NCBI RefSeq assembly: GCF_025567165.1
Contig: NZ_JAOQKC010000015.1
Span: 20,448-84,447 of the forward strand
DNA length: 64,000 nt
Direction of reading: 5' to 3'
Source of the DNA: Laedolimicola ammoniilytica
GTDB lineage: Bacteria; Bacillota; Clostridia; Lachnospirales; Lachnospiraceae
Positions 13,910 through 21,731 of the stretch are shown here, one piece after another. The translations under genes and the position numbers were made by a program. Position 1 is the first letter of the stretch; each line of letters starts with the position of its first letter. The notes under the pieces were generated by a model. It had not been told where the DNA came from. It saw only the letters and a list, made by a program, of their open reading frames with translations, and did not search any database.

Positions 13910-16681
13910 TCAGACATATTCATCCAGATATCGTTCAAATTCTTCCAGGGTCATCTGGATTTCCCGGGGTTTGGTTCCGGCTTCCTCGCCGACCACACCG
14001 GCCTCTGCCAGCTGATCCATGATCCGTGCCGCCCGGTTGAAGCCCACCTTGAACCACCGCTGCAGCATGCCAATGGACGCTTTGTCCTTCTCAATGATAA
14101 ATCTTCCGGCCTCCGCGAACAGGGCGTCTCTCTCCGGGCCGTCGTTCTGGGTTCCGGCTGCGCCCTCACTTTCCGCTGTCTGAACTGTATTGATATGTTC
14201 CTCCACAGCTTCACTGTATCCGCTGCCACTGTTATGTTCCTTTAAGAATTCCACCACCGCGCCGACTTCTTCATCCGACACGAAAGCACCCTGTACGCGG
14301 ACTGGCTTCGGATAACCGTAAGGGTAGAACAGCATGTCGCCTTTGCCCAGCAGCTTCTCCGCGCCGTTCATATCGAGAATGGTTCTCGAATCCACACCCG
14401 AGGATACCGCAAAGGCGATACGGGACGGCATATTGGCCTTGATAAGGCCCGTGATAACATTGACAGAAGGCCGCTGGGTCGCGATAATCAGATGAATCCC
14501 CGCTGCACGGGCCAGCTGAGCCAGACGGCAGATGGCATCCTCCACCTCGCCCGGGGCTACCATCATCAAATCGGCCAGCTCGTCCACCACGATGACAATC
14601 TGGGGCAGCTTCTGAGGCTTGGTGTCATCCTCAATATGTTCGATATTCTTGATTTTCTCATTATATCCGGCAAGATTCCGGACATTGTAATCGGCAAACA
14701 ACTTATAACGGTGAGTCATCTCCGCCACTGCCCAGTTCAGGGCTCCCGCTGCCTTCTTCGGATCCGTCACTACCGGAATCAACAGATGGGGAATGCCATT
14801 GTATGTACTCAGCTCGACCACCTTCGGGTCGATCATAATCAGTTTGACCTCATCCGGAGACGACTTATAAAGCAGGCTCATAATCAGGGTATTAATGCAG
14901 ACGGATTTACCGGAACCGGTCGCTCCCGCGATCAGCAGATGGGGCATCTTGGCGATATCAGTCACCATAATTTTGCCCGCGATATCCTTGCCCACCGCAA
15001 AGGCCAGTTTGGATTTATGGTTCTTAAACTCCTGGGAGGATACCAGTTCCCGGAAGGATACGATGGAATTCTCCGCGTTGGGGACCTCGATACCCACCGC
15101 CGCTTTTCCGGGGATCGGCGCTTCAATTCGCACATCGGTCACAGCCAGATTCAGCTTGATATCATCGGCCAGGCTCACGATTTTATTGACCTTGACGCCC
15201 TGATCCGGCTGCAATTCATAGCGGGTCACGGCCGGTCCCTGGCTCACGTCGGTCACGGTTACGCCCACGCCGAAGTCCCGGAGAATCTGCTGCAGATGCA
15301 GGGCCGTCTCATGGAGAATCCGGTCGGTGTCTTTATTCTCTGTATGCTTCACCTGATTTAAAAGGCGAAGTGGCGGATAGACATATTCCGGTTTCGCAGC
15401 CATCGGTGTCTCAGGTGCTGAAACAGGCAGCGCAGTCTGTGACGTTGTCTGAACCTGGTGCGCAGGCTCTGGGGTATGTACCGCAGATATCGGTTCGACG
15501 TTTCGGATTGGAGTGACCGCCCGCGTGGTCTGCGCCGGGGTTTCCTCCCGCACAAACTCCGGCGATTCCATCTGAATCACCGACTCTGATTCTGTTTCGT
15601 GCTCTTCCGGCTCTGCGCTCTTGCGCTCCCGGTGAATCGGGATCCGGAACATTTCGTCCAGATCCTTCAGATTGGGGCCCTCCATATCGCGAAAGCTTTC
15701 CTGACCGTCTTCCGGATCCTCCGGATCGGACGCTGCATCGGCTTCCATATCCATACCCGGCAGCGTAATCTCCCGCATTTCATCCGTATAAACTTCTTTT
15801 TTCACGGCAGCTTCCTGCTCTGCCTGTTCAGCTTCCACGCTCTCCAGGCTTTCCTTTGCCGCTGCCTCTTTGAGTGCAGTCTCCTCCAGCGCAATACCGG
15901 ACACCTTATGATCCATACGGGGGCGCTTAGGTTCTCGGGGCTTCTTCACTGGTTGTTCCAGCGCCTCTGCCTCTTCACCCTCCCGCTCTTCCTCTTCCAG
16001 AGCCGCCCGTTCTTCCATGGCCTTTCTTCTGGCCTCCCGGCGTTCCTCCGCCTGAATCCGGTATCGACGTGCGTCCTCCTTCGCTGAATCGTAGACCTTC
16101 CTGCTTCCGGTCTTTACGCCGCCGATAAAAGAGCGCTCCGTGATGACCACTGCGCAGATGATGAACAGCGCCGCCACAATAATCCAGGCACCCACCACGC
16201 CAAAGGCTCCGGTCAGCACCTTGCAGATAAGGCCGCCCAGGGCTCCGCCTCCGCTTTTATGCTGCGACGCATAGGTGTAAAAAGCCGTCACCGTTCCCGC
16301 TCCGTCCTTTTCCCCGAACACTAACTCAAATACCGCGCACAGAAGCATGCCGGCGATGATCATGGCCGCCGCTTTCACAGCGGCAATGGTATTGTCCCGG
16401 TTGGAAATGGAAAAGGCTGTAACCAGAAACAGAACGATGGGCAGAATATATGCAAAAATTCCAAAGATACCAAACATCACTCTGCTGACGAACCCGCCCG
16501 CAGCCCCTCCGACCCCGAAATTGCTGATGAGAAGCAGAACCGAAACCGCAAACAGAATCAGGACCGTCACCTCGTCCCGGATAAACGCGTTTTCTTCCTT
16601 CCGCTTTACTGTTGTCTTTCTGGAGGCCGTTGTCTTTTTTCGTGTGGTTGTCCGGCGTCTGCCGGAGTTCCCTGCTGCCAT
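13910..16681 (-). CDS. ftsK: DNA translocase FtsK/SpoIIIE
   Basis: A membrane-anchored DNA pump that moves chromosome through the division or sporulation septum; 923 residues. Residues 1-30 are basic, about four or five membrane segments lie in roughly 33-190, then a long charged linker rich in Arg, Glu and Ala to about 445. The motor follows with Walker A GATGSGKS near residue 585 and Walker B VIVVDELADLMM near 694, then the IIATQRPSVNVITGLIKANMPSRIAF block. The C-terminal gamma domain ends RIMDQLAEAGVVG and recognises orienting DNA motifs. One protein could serve both FtsK and SpoIIIE roles here. A promoter embedded in a palindrome lies upstream. Confidence 0.95.
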   Translation of the reverse strand: MAAGNSGRRRTTTRKKTTASRKTTVKRKEENAFIRDEVTVLILFAVSVLLLISNFGVGGAAGGFVSRVMFGIFGIFAYILPIVLFLVTAFSISNRDNTIAAVKAAAMIIAGMLLCAVFELVFGEKDGAGTVTAFYTYASQHKSGGGALGGLICKVLTGAFGVVGAWIIVAALFIICAVVITERSFIGGVKTGSRKVYDSAKEDARRYRIQAEERREARRKAMEERAALEEEEREGEEAEALEQPVKKPREPKRPRMDHKVSGIALEETALKEAAAKESLESVEAEQAEQEAAVKKEVYTDEMREITLPGMDMEADAASDPEDPEDGQESFRDMEGPNLKDLDEMFRIPIHRERKSAEPEEHETESESVIQMESPEFVREETPAQTTRAVTPIRNVEPISAVHTPEPAHQVQTTSQTALPVSAPETPMAAKPEYVYPPLRLLNQVKHTENKDTDRILHETALHLQQILRDFGVGVTVTDVSQGPAVTRYELQPDQGVKVNKIVSLADDIKLNLAVTDVRIEAPIPGKAAVGIEVPNAENSIVSFRELVSSQEFKNHKSKLAFAVGKDIAGKIMVTDIAKMPHLLIAGATGSGKSVCINTLIMSLLYKSSPDEVKLIMIDPKVVELSTYNGIPHLLIPVVTDPKKAAGALNWAVAEMTHRYKLFADYNVRNLAGYNEKIKNIEHIEDDTKPQKLPQIVIVVDELADLMMVAPGEVEDAICRLAQLARAAGIHLIIATQRPSVNVITGLIKANMPSRIAFAVSSGVDSRTILDMNGAEKLLGKGDMLFYPYGYPKPVRVQGAFVSDEEVGAVVEFLKEHNSGSGYSEAVEEHINTVQTAESEGAAGTQNDGPERDALFAEAGRFIIEKDKASIGMLQRWFKVGFNRAARIMDQLAEAGVVGEEAGTKPREIQMTLEEFERYLDEYV

Positions 16682-16772
16682 CTCTTTTGTCCTCCCCTTT
16701 TTATTCGCATAATTATTTTAATTATACCATATCCTCCGGATATGCCGCTCCGCTTTGGATGCCATCCGGCAG

Positions 16773-16819
16773 GGTATAATATCTTGCGATATTATACCAT
16801 TTTTTAACCGTGCTGTCCA
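16773..16819 (-). promoter_or_regulatory. ftsK promoter with -10 inside a perfect palindrome
   Basis: On the minus strand TGGACA (16814-16819) and TATAAT (16791-16796) are 17 bases apart, with TG just ahead of the -10. The -10 lies in an inverted repeat with 11-bp perfect arms (16773-16783 and 16788-16798) and a 4-base centre that also covers the expected start site. This looks like an operator, or an RNA hairpin at the 5' end of the message. No regulator is identified. Confidence 0.6.
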
Positions 16820-16823
16820 CGCA

Positions 16824-17501
16824 TCATTTTTCCCGGATCAGCTCCCGCAACTTCGCAAAGGCCCGGGCGATTCCGCCCACCTCGTTGATGAGTCCTTCCT
16901 TCACTGCCTGGCTGCCCACCAGGACGGATCCCACATCCTTGGTTAGTTCCCCGGTCTCCAGCATAAGCCTCGACAATCGTTCTCTGGAAATACTGCTGTG
17001 CGTGGTAATAAAGCCCGAAATCCGATCCTGAATCTTCTGGAAATAATCAAAAGTCTGGGGCACGCCGATAATAAGGCCGGTCATCCGTACCGGATGAATC
17101 ATCATGGTCCCGGTGGGAACGATAAAGGAATAATCTGCAGATACTGCCAGAGGTACGCCGATGGAATGACTACCGCCCAACACCAGCGATACCGTAGGCT
17201 TACTTAAGGACGCAATCATTTCCGCAATGGCCAGTCCTGACTCCACATCGCCGCCCACCGTGTTAATAAGCACCAGAAGCCCCTCCACGCTTTTGCTGTC
17301 CTCCAGAGCCGCCAACTGTGGAATCACGTGCTCGTACTTGGTGGTTTTCGCGCTGGAGGCCAGGCACTCATGCCCCTCGATCTCGCCTATGATATTCAGC
17401 AAATGAATCCGATGCTCCCCTTCCTCCAGCGTCACCTGTCCGAAGTCCTCGATTTCCTGATTCTGCTCTTTCTGTTTTTCCTCGCTTTTCTCTTTTTCCA
17501 T
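16824..17501 (-). CDS. TepA/ClpP-family serine protease
   Basis: This 225-residue ClpP-fold protein resembles Bacillus TepA/YmfB, which clears or processes peptides near the membrane. Residues 1-30 are charged and poorly conserved. The core has VLINTVGGDVESGLAIAEMI, the nucleophile motif GGSHSIGV (Ser113) and MMIHPVRM (His136). No signal peptide or membrane segment is present. In Bacillus tepA sits beside spoIIIE, as this gene sits beside ftsK here, so the context agrees. Its start follows directly on a hairpin and T-run (17507-17559) that includes part of the ribosome site. Confidence 0.88.
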   Translation of the reverse strand: MEKEKSEEKQKEQNQEIEDFGQVTLEEGEHRIHLLNIIGEIEGHECLASSAKTTKYEHVIPQLAALEDSKSVEGLLVLINTVGGDVESGLAIAEMIASLSKPTVSLVLGGSHSIGVPLAVSADYSFIVPTGTMMIHPVRMTGLIIGVPQTFDYFQKIQDRISGFITTHSSISRERLSRLMLETGELTKDVGSVLVGSQAVKEGLINEVGGIARAFAKLRELIREK

Positions 17502-17506
17502 AAAAA

Positions 17507-17559
17507 TACCCTGACCTTTCTCACATACTTTTTCTTTAGTATGCTTTCCGGTCAGGGTA
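17507..17559 (-). terminator. Hairpin overlapping the tepA ribosome site
   Basis: Arms TACCCTGACC (17507-17516) and GGTCAGGGTA (17550-17559) are perfect complements, with a smaller ACATAC-type hairpin inside. On the minus strand the stem is followed by TTTTT and then directly by the tepA ATG. It may terminate transcription from the CFI-box gene upstream, and it hides the only AGGG ahead of tepA. Confidence 0.6.
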
Positions 17560-17578
17560 ATTATACCTGTTTGAAAGC

Positions 17579-18361
17579 TTAAGACATGTAGCGACTCTTC
17601 AGGTCATAAACCATCTCCGCGTAACGTTCCCTGCAGGCTTCGTTTTCGCCGTTCTCGATCTTGTGAACGCAATCCATCAGATAAGAATTCCACAGCTCAT
17701 CATATACGGCGCCCGCATTTTCCTGGCGGGCAATCCGGTTCACAATGGTCGGCGCGATATTATAGTATTCTTTGACCATCGCCCCGCCCTCTTCGCTCTG
17801 CAGCAGATAATTGTCCCGGTAAGAGCGCAAAAGCTCCAGCTCGTAGCAATTGTCCGCCTTTCCCTGGCTCTCACAGGCTGCCGTGGTGATATAACAGAAT
17901 TTCCGGTGGAAACCCTGCTCGATCTTCTCATAGTCTGCCTTGCCCACGGAAGTCTTGAAGGTCTCGTTCCAGCGGGTCATCAGCACATCCGCCAGCGGCT
18001 CCGCAGACTGATTGTTCTTCTGCTCCAGCAGTGCCGGAAATACATAGACAGCCAGAATCATATTGTAATTGATCTGCTGCTCGCTTTTCTTTCCCTTTTT
18101 CGTGATTCCGTCAAGCTCTGACTGTACGCAGTCGATCAGATGATCGGACAGCCTGGTAAGCCAGGCCTCCGGATTCTCTTCCTGCTGGTACACCCGCTCA
18201 ATGGCATTGATGGTATCCAGATTTCTTCTCAAATACGCCTGAAAAGCCTCCGGATATACGTCCCGCTTAAAGGTTTTCATGGGATTATCCTCTTTTAAGA
18301 GCATATCCTCGATCCCCTGCATGGCCTGATTATAACTCTCCCCGTATGCTACCAGATCCAT
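17579..18361 (-). CDS. CFI-box-containing protein, function unknown
   Basis: This encodes a mostly helical, soluble 260-residue protein. From about residue 155 it reads FCYITTAACESQGKADNCYELELLRSYRDNYLL, which matches the CFI-box (CFIATAA...ELxxLRxFRDxxL), followed by GGAMVKEYYNIAP, the usual downstream part of that domain. The three closely placed cysteines suggest metal or redox chemistry, but no activity is established. The N-terminal 150 residues are not recognised. It starts 15 bases downstream of yebC and is probably cotranscribed with it. Confidence 0.72.
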   Translation of the reverse strand: MDLVAYGESYNQAMQGIEDMLLKEDNPMKTFKRDVYPEAFQAYLRRNLDTINAIERVYQQEENPEAWLTRLSDHLIDCVQSELDGITKKGKKSEQQINYNMILAVYVFPALLEQKNNQSAEPLADVLMTRWNETFKTSVGKADYEKIEQGFHRKFCYITTAACESQGKADNCYELELLRSYRDNYLLQSEEGGAMVKEYYNIAPTIVNRIARQENAGAVYDELWNSYLMDCVHKIENGENEACRERYAEMVYDLKSRYMS

Positions 18362-18376
18362 ATGTAGTCCTCCCGA

Positions 18377-19105
18377 TTACTCGTCCCAGTTATGGTATAC
18401 GTTCTGTACGTCGTCGTCCTCATCCAGCAGATCCAGTGTTCTCTGCAGGTTCTTGATGGCGTCCTCATCCGTCAGTGTCACATAGGTCTGCGGGATCATG
18501 GTCACCTCAGCCTCCGCCATTGGGATGCCCTTCTCTTCCAGAGCCGCACGTACCTCGCTGAAGGAATCCGGATCGGTCAGGATCTCGAAGCTGTCCTCCT
18601 CTTCGGAGAAGTCCTCTGCCCCTGCGTCCAGCGCCAGCATCATCAGATCGTCCGGATCCATATCACACTCATCCCGATCCACGATGATCTGTCCCTTCTT
18701 ATCAAACATATAAGATACGCAGCCCTGGTTACCGATGGAGCCGTTGCCCTTGGTAAATGCGCTTCTTACATTTGCCGCGGTACGATTCTTATTGTCGGTC
18801 AGCGCGTCCACGATAATAGCAATACCATTGGGGCCATATCCTTCATAAGATACATACTCGTAGTTTACTGCGTTGGCATTGCCTGCCGCCTTCTTGATGC
18901 CGCGGTCTATGGTATCGTTGGGCATGTTCGCTGCCTTGGCTTTGGCAATGATATCACGCAGCTTGCTGTTGTTGTTCGGGTCAGCGCCGCCTTCCTTTAC
19001 GGCTACGGCCAGCTCACGGCCGATGATGGTGAAAATCTTTCCCTTTGCTGCGTCATTCTTCTCTTTTTTATGCTTAATGTTCGCAAATTTTGAATGTCCT
19101 GACAT
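18377..19105 (-). CDS. yebC: YebC/PmpR-family (TACO1-like) protein
   Basis: This encodes 242 residues, the normal size. It opens MSGHSKFANIKHKKEKNDAAKGK, the family signature, and continues with NMPNDTIDRGIKKA, YEGYGPNGIAIIVDALTDNKNRTAANVRSAF and the acidic C-terminal domain. Members have been described as DNA-binding regulators (YebC/PmpR) and more recently as translation factors that relieve ribosome stalling; the sequence does not decide between these. A consensus promoter lies about 77 bases upstream. Confidence 0.96.
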   Translation of the reverse strand: MSGHSKFANIKHKKEKNDAAKGKIFTIIGRELAVAVKEGGADPNNNSKLRDIIAKAKAANMPNDTIDRGIKKAAGNANAVNYEYVSYEGYGPNGIAIIVDALTDNKNRTAANVRSAFTKGNGSIGNQGCVSYMFDKKGQIIVDRDECDMDPDDLMMLALDAGAEDFSEEEDSFEILTDPDSFSEVRAALEEKGIPMAEAEVTMIPQTYVTLTDEDAIKNLQRTLDLLDEDDDVQNVYHNWDE

Positions 19106-19181
19106 ATCTAAACACTCCTATTCTTCCTGATCTGTACTTTTCGCCGCCGCTTCTGTCAGTTCCCGGCAGACGGTTCTCTCT

Positions 19182-19210
19182 ATTGTAACACTATTTTTTT
19201 CAGATGGCAA
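19182..19210 (-). promoter_or_regulatory. Sigma-A promoter of yebC
   Basis: On the minus strand TTGCCA and TACAAT are 17 bases apart, with TG upstream of the -10. The -35 overlaps the region just before the mazF stop. Confidence 0.6.
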
Positions 19211-19213
19211 GTC

Positions 19214-19561
19214 TTATGTATCCAGCTCCAGACTCACCCGCAAAGCCTCGTTGACCCGCTGCAGGGATCGCTCATCCAGATGACAGATTTTATCCCGCAG
19301 GCGCTGCTTGTCGATGGTCCGCAGCTGCTCCAGCAAAATCACCGAATCCCGGACAATCTGGCACTGCCTGGTGTTCAGTTCCACATGGGTGGGAAGCTTT
19401 GCCTTATTCATCTTCGAGGTAATTGCCGCCACGATGACGGTGGGACTGTGCCGGTTGCCGGTATCATTTTGAATCACGAGTACCGGACGGACGCCGCCCT
19501 GCTCAGAACCAATCACCGGCCGTAAGTCCGCGTAGTATACATCGCCCCGTCTGATTATCAC
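19214..19561 (-). CDS. mazF: MazF/EndoA-type endoribonuclease toxin
   Basis: A 115-residue mRNA interferase of the EndoA (NdoA) type. The sequence RRGDVYYADLRPVIGSEQGGVRPVLVIQND is nearly identical in pattern to Bacillus EndoA, followed by GNRHSPTVIVAAITSKMNKAKLPTHVEL and the DKQRLRDKI block. The GTG at 19561 follows GGAG by about 10 bases; an ATG at 19639 would add 26 residues not seen in the family. In Bacillus the order is alr-ndoAI-ndoA with the antitoxin between. Here alr lies 88 bases upstream with no antitoxin gene between them. Confidence 0.94.
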   Translation of the reverse strand: MIIRRGDVYYADLRPVIGSEQGGVRPVLVIQNDTGNRHSPTVIVAAITSKMNKAKLPTHVELNTRQCQIVRDSVILLEQLRTIDKQRLRDKICHLDERSLQRVNEALRVSLELDT

Positions 19562-19649
19562 ATTTTTCACACTCCAATTTTCAAAATACGTTGTTACTTC
19601 TTTCTCAAGTATTTCCAAAATTACAGTGTGTATACACATTCAGGCCTTC

Positions 19650-20816
19650 TCAGGCATAAAAATCGTGAACCTCCGAGACCTTACCGTGGCGCAGGTAAAT
19701 CCGCGGAACCCGCTGGGACAGGTCGCAGACAAATTCATAATTAAAGCGTCCGGACAGCTCCGCCAGCTCATCCACAGACAAATAGGCGTCCCCGTCCCTT
19801 CCGAACATGGTGACTTCCAGCCCCGGTACTGCCTCCGGAATCTCCGTCACATCCACCATCATCTGATCCATACAGACTCTGCCGCAGATGGGTGCCCGTT
19901 TTCCGGCCACCAGAATGCAGCCCTTATTGGACAGACTTCTGGGATAACCGTCCGCGTAGCCCACCGGGACGGTGGCGATCCGGCGCACGGAGTCTGCCGT
20001 ATAGATGCCGCCGTAGCTGATCTCCGTACCAGGCGTGATCTCTTTTACATGCACGATATGGCTCTTCATTTCCATGGCGGGTTTCAGTGGAACCAATTCT
20101 TTCTTTACTTCCTCCGAAGGGTACAGGCCATACACCGTGATGCCCGCCCGCACCATATCCAGGTTCGCTTCCGGCAGATCGATGATACCGGCACTGTTAG
20201 AGCAATGATGAATTTGGAAACGCACGCCTGCCGCCTCACAGGCCCTGTTAAAAGCCTGATACCGCATAAGCTGCTTTTCAGTGGCCGCCTTATCCGCCTC
20301 GTCGGATTTGGCAAAATGGGTAAACAGGCCTTCCAGCGTGATCCCGGGAAGCTCCCCAATTTCACAGACTGTTTTTACACTTTCCTCCGTATCCGCAAAA
20401 CCAATGCGGCTCATCCCTGTATCCACTTTAATATGCACGTTCACGTTTTTTCCCTGACGCACGGCCTCTGCAGAAAGCTCCTGTGCCATGTCCAGCCGGA
20501 ACACGGTGGGACAGATATCCAGGCGCACCAGTTCCGGGTAATCCTCCGGAAATACGTAGCCCAGAATTAATATCGGCTTTCGGATTCCGTTTTTCCGAAG
20601 CTCTACCGCCTCCTCGATGGTGGCTGCCGCAAACCCCCACAGATAATCCTTTTCCTCTATCATCTGCGCGATGGGTACCGCGCCGTGGCCGTAGCCGTTG
20701 GCCTTTACCACCGCCGCAATCTGCGTCCCGGCCTGCAGATTCGCCTTCATGGCCTCAAAATTCTCTTCTATGGCATCCAAATTCACATAAGCCGCTACGC
20801 GCTTATATTTTTTCAC
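19650..20816 (-). CDS. alr: Alanine racemase
   Basis: A PLP enzyme converting L-Ala to D-Ala for peptidoglycan. The PLP lysine motif is AVVKANGYGHGA near the N-terminus, and TGMSRIGF, HCSNSAGI, VRAGITVYGLYP and ISYGGIY (second-base Tyr region) are all present. The GTG at 20816 has GAGGAG with 8 bases spacing. A GTG at 20825, three codons upstream, is too close to that ribosome site. The protein is 388 residues, standard for the family. It precedes mazF on the same strand, the alr-mazF order conserved in Firmicutes. Confidence 0.95.
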   Translation of the reverse strand: MKKYKRVAAYVNLDAIEENFEAMKANLQAGTQIAAVVKANGYGHGAVPIAQMIEEKDYLWGFAAATIEEAVELRKNGIRKPILILGYVFPEDYPELVRLDICPTVFRLDMAQELSAEAVRQGKNVNVHIKVDTGMSRIGFADTEESVKTVCEIGELPGITLEGLFTHFAKSDEADKAATEKQLMRYQAFNRACEAAGVRFQIHHCSNSAGIIDLPEANLDMVRAGITVYGLYPSEEVKKELVPLKPAMEMKSHIVHVKEITPGTEISYGGIYTADSVRRIATVPVGYADGYPRSLSNKGCILVAGKRAPICGRVCMDQMMVDVTEIPEAVPGLEVTMFGRDGDAYLSVDELAELSGRFNYEFVCDLSQRVPRIYLRHGKVSEVHDFYA

Positions 20817-20858
20817 GTCTGACACTCCTCACTATCCTTAATATATGCGTCTGCACGC

Positions 20859-20884
20859 AAAAGGGAGCCCATAAGCTCCCTTTT
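20859..20884. terminator. Terminator downstream of rex
   Basis: Stem AAAAGGGAGC (20859-20868) pairs with GCTCCCTTTT (20875-20884), 25 bases after the rex stop on the minus strand, with the T-run forming the 3' arm. Confidence 0.75.
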
Positions 20885-20909
20885 ATGACTCGTCACTTCC
20901 GGTACTCCA

Positions 20910-21557
20910 TCAGGAACGGGGATGCTCTTTCTCATACCGTGTGATATTGTAAGAAAGCTGCATCAGGCTCTCTGACAGATGTACGTTCTCCACCAGAACG
21001 TCCGACGGAACATCCAGATCGATGTGGGCGAAATTCCAGATGGCTTTGATTCCGTACCGAACCAGAAGCCGCGTCATTTCCTCCGCCTTGGACTTCGGCA
21101 ATGTCAAGGCCGCAATCTGAATCTCCTCGTCCTTAATAAAGCTCTCCAGATCCTCCAGCATATGAATCTGGATACCGCGGACGCTTAAGCCCTTTAAGAC
21201 AGGATTTACATCGAAGATACCTTTTATGTAGAAGCCTCGTTTTTCAAAATCCACATAATTGGCCAGTGCCTGTCCCAGGTTGCCTCCGCCGATGATGATC
21301 ATGTTGTGCTTTTTGTCAAGGCCCAGAATCTTGCCGATTTCTTCATACAGATACTTCACATTGTATCCGTATCCCTGCTGTCCGAAGCCTCCGAAATTGT
21401 TCAGATCCTGCCGGATCTGTGACGCCGTGACGCTCATTCGTTTACTCAGCTCACCGGAAGAGATACGTTCTACTCCGTTCTCCATCAGTTCGCCAAGATA
21501 ACGATAATAACGCGGTAGCCGCTTAATTACTGCTTTTGAGATCTCTCTCTCTTCCAT
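20910..21557 (-). CDS. rex: Redox-sensing transcriptional repressor Rex
   Basis: A 215-residue NADH-sensing repressor of fermentation and NADH-reoxidation genes. The N-terminal winged helix (KRLPRYYRYLGELMENGVERISSGELSKRM then TASQIRQDLNNFGGFGQQGYGYNV) is characteristic, and the Rossmann domain carries IIIGGGNLGQALANY. Family length is 210-220. It is divergent from an ABC-F gene; its own promoter lies at 21601-21630. I see no clear Rex operator (TTGTTAA-type palindrome) in the intergenic region, so autoregulation is not supported. Confidence 0.96.
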   Translation of the reverse strand: MEEREISKAVIKRLPRYYRYLGELMENGVERISSGELSKRMSVTASQIRQDLNNFGGFGQQGYGYNVKYLYEEIGKILGLDKKHNMIIIGGGNLGQALANYVDFEKRGFYIKGIFDVNPVLKGLSVRGIQIHMLEDLESFIKDEEIQIAALTLPKSKAEEMTRLLVRYGIKAIWNFAHIDLDVPSDVLVENVHLSESLMQLSYNITRYEKEHPRS

Positions 21558-21600
21558 AATCCTTACACATCCCTCAACCAGACTTTTCGAAACTGTTTTT

Positions 21601-21630
21601 ATTATAATCGAAAAGCAAATTTTTTGTCAA
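21601..21630 (-). promoter_or_regulatory. rex promoter
   Basis: On the minus strand TTGACA and TATAAT are 18 bases apart, 44 bases ahead of the rex ATG. Confidence 0.7.
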
Positions 21631-21659
21631 TCTTTTTGCCGCATTCTTCTAAAAGAATC

Positions 21660-21688
21660 TTGTTCAATCCCGCATTTTTCGCTATAAT
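21660..21688 (+). promoter_or_regulatory. Promoter of the ABC-F gene
   Basis: TTGTTC and TATAAT are 17 bases apart, 43 bases ahead of the ATG at 21732. Confidence 0.65.
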
Positions 21689-21731
21689 AAATTTCGTGTG
21701 GCATTCAACAACGGAAAAAAGAGGTATTTTT

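Noticed and set aside
21558..21731. Rex operator in the rex/ABC-F intergenic region
   Set aside because: Several TTGTCAA/TTGACAA-like half-sites occur, but no two form the spaced inverted repeat expected for Rex.
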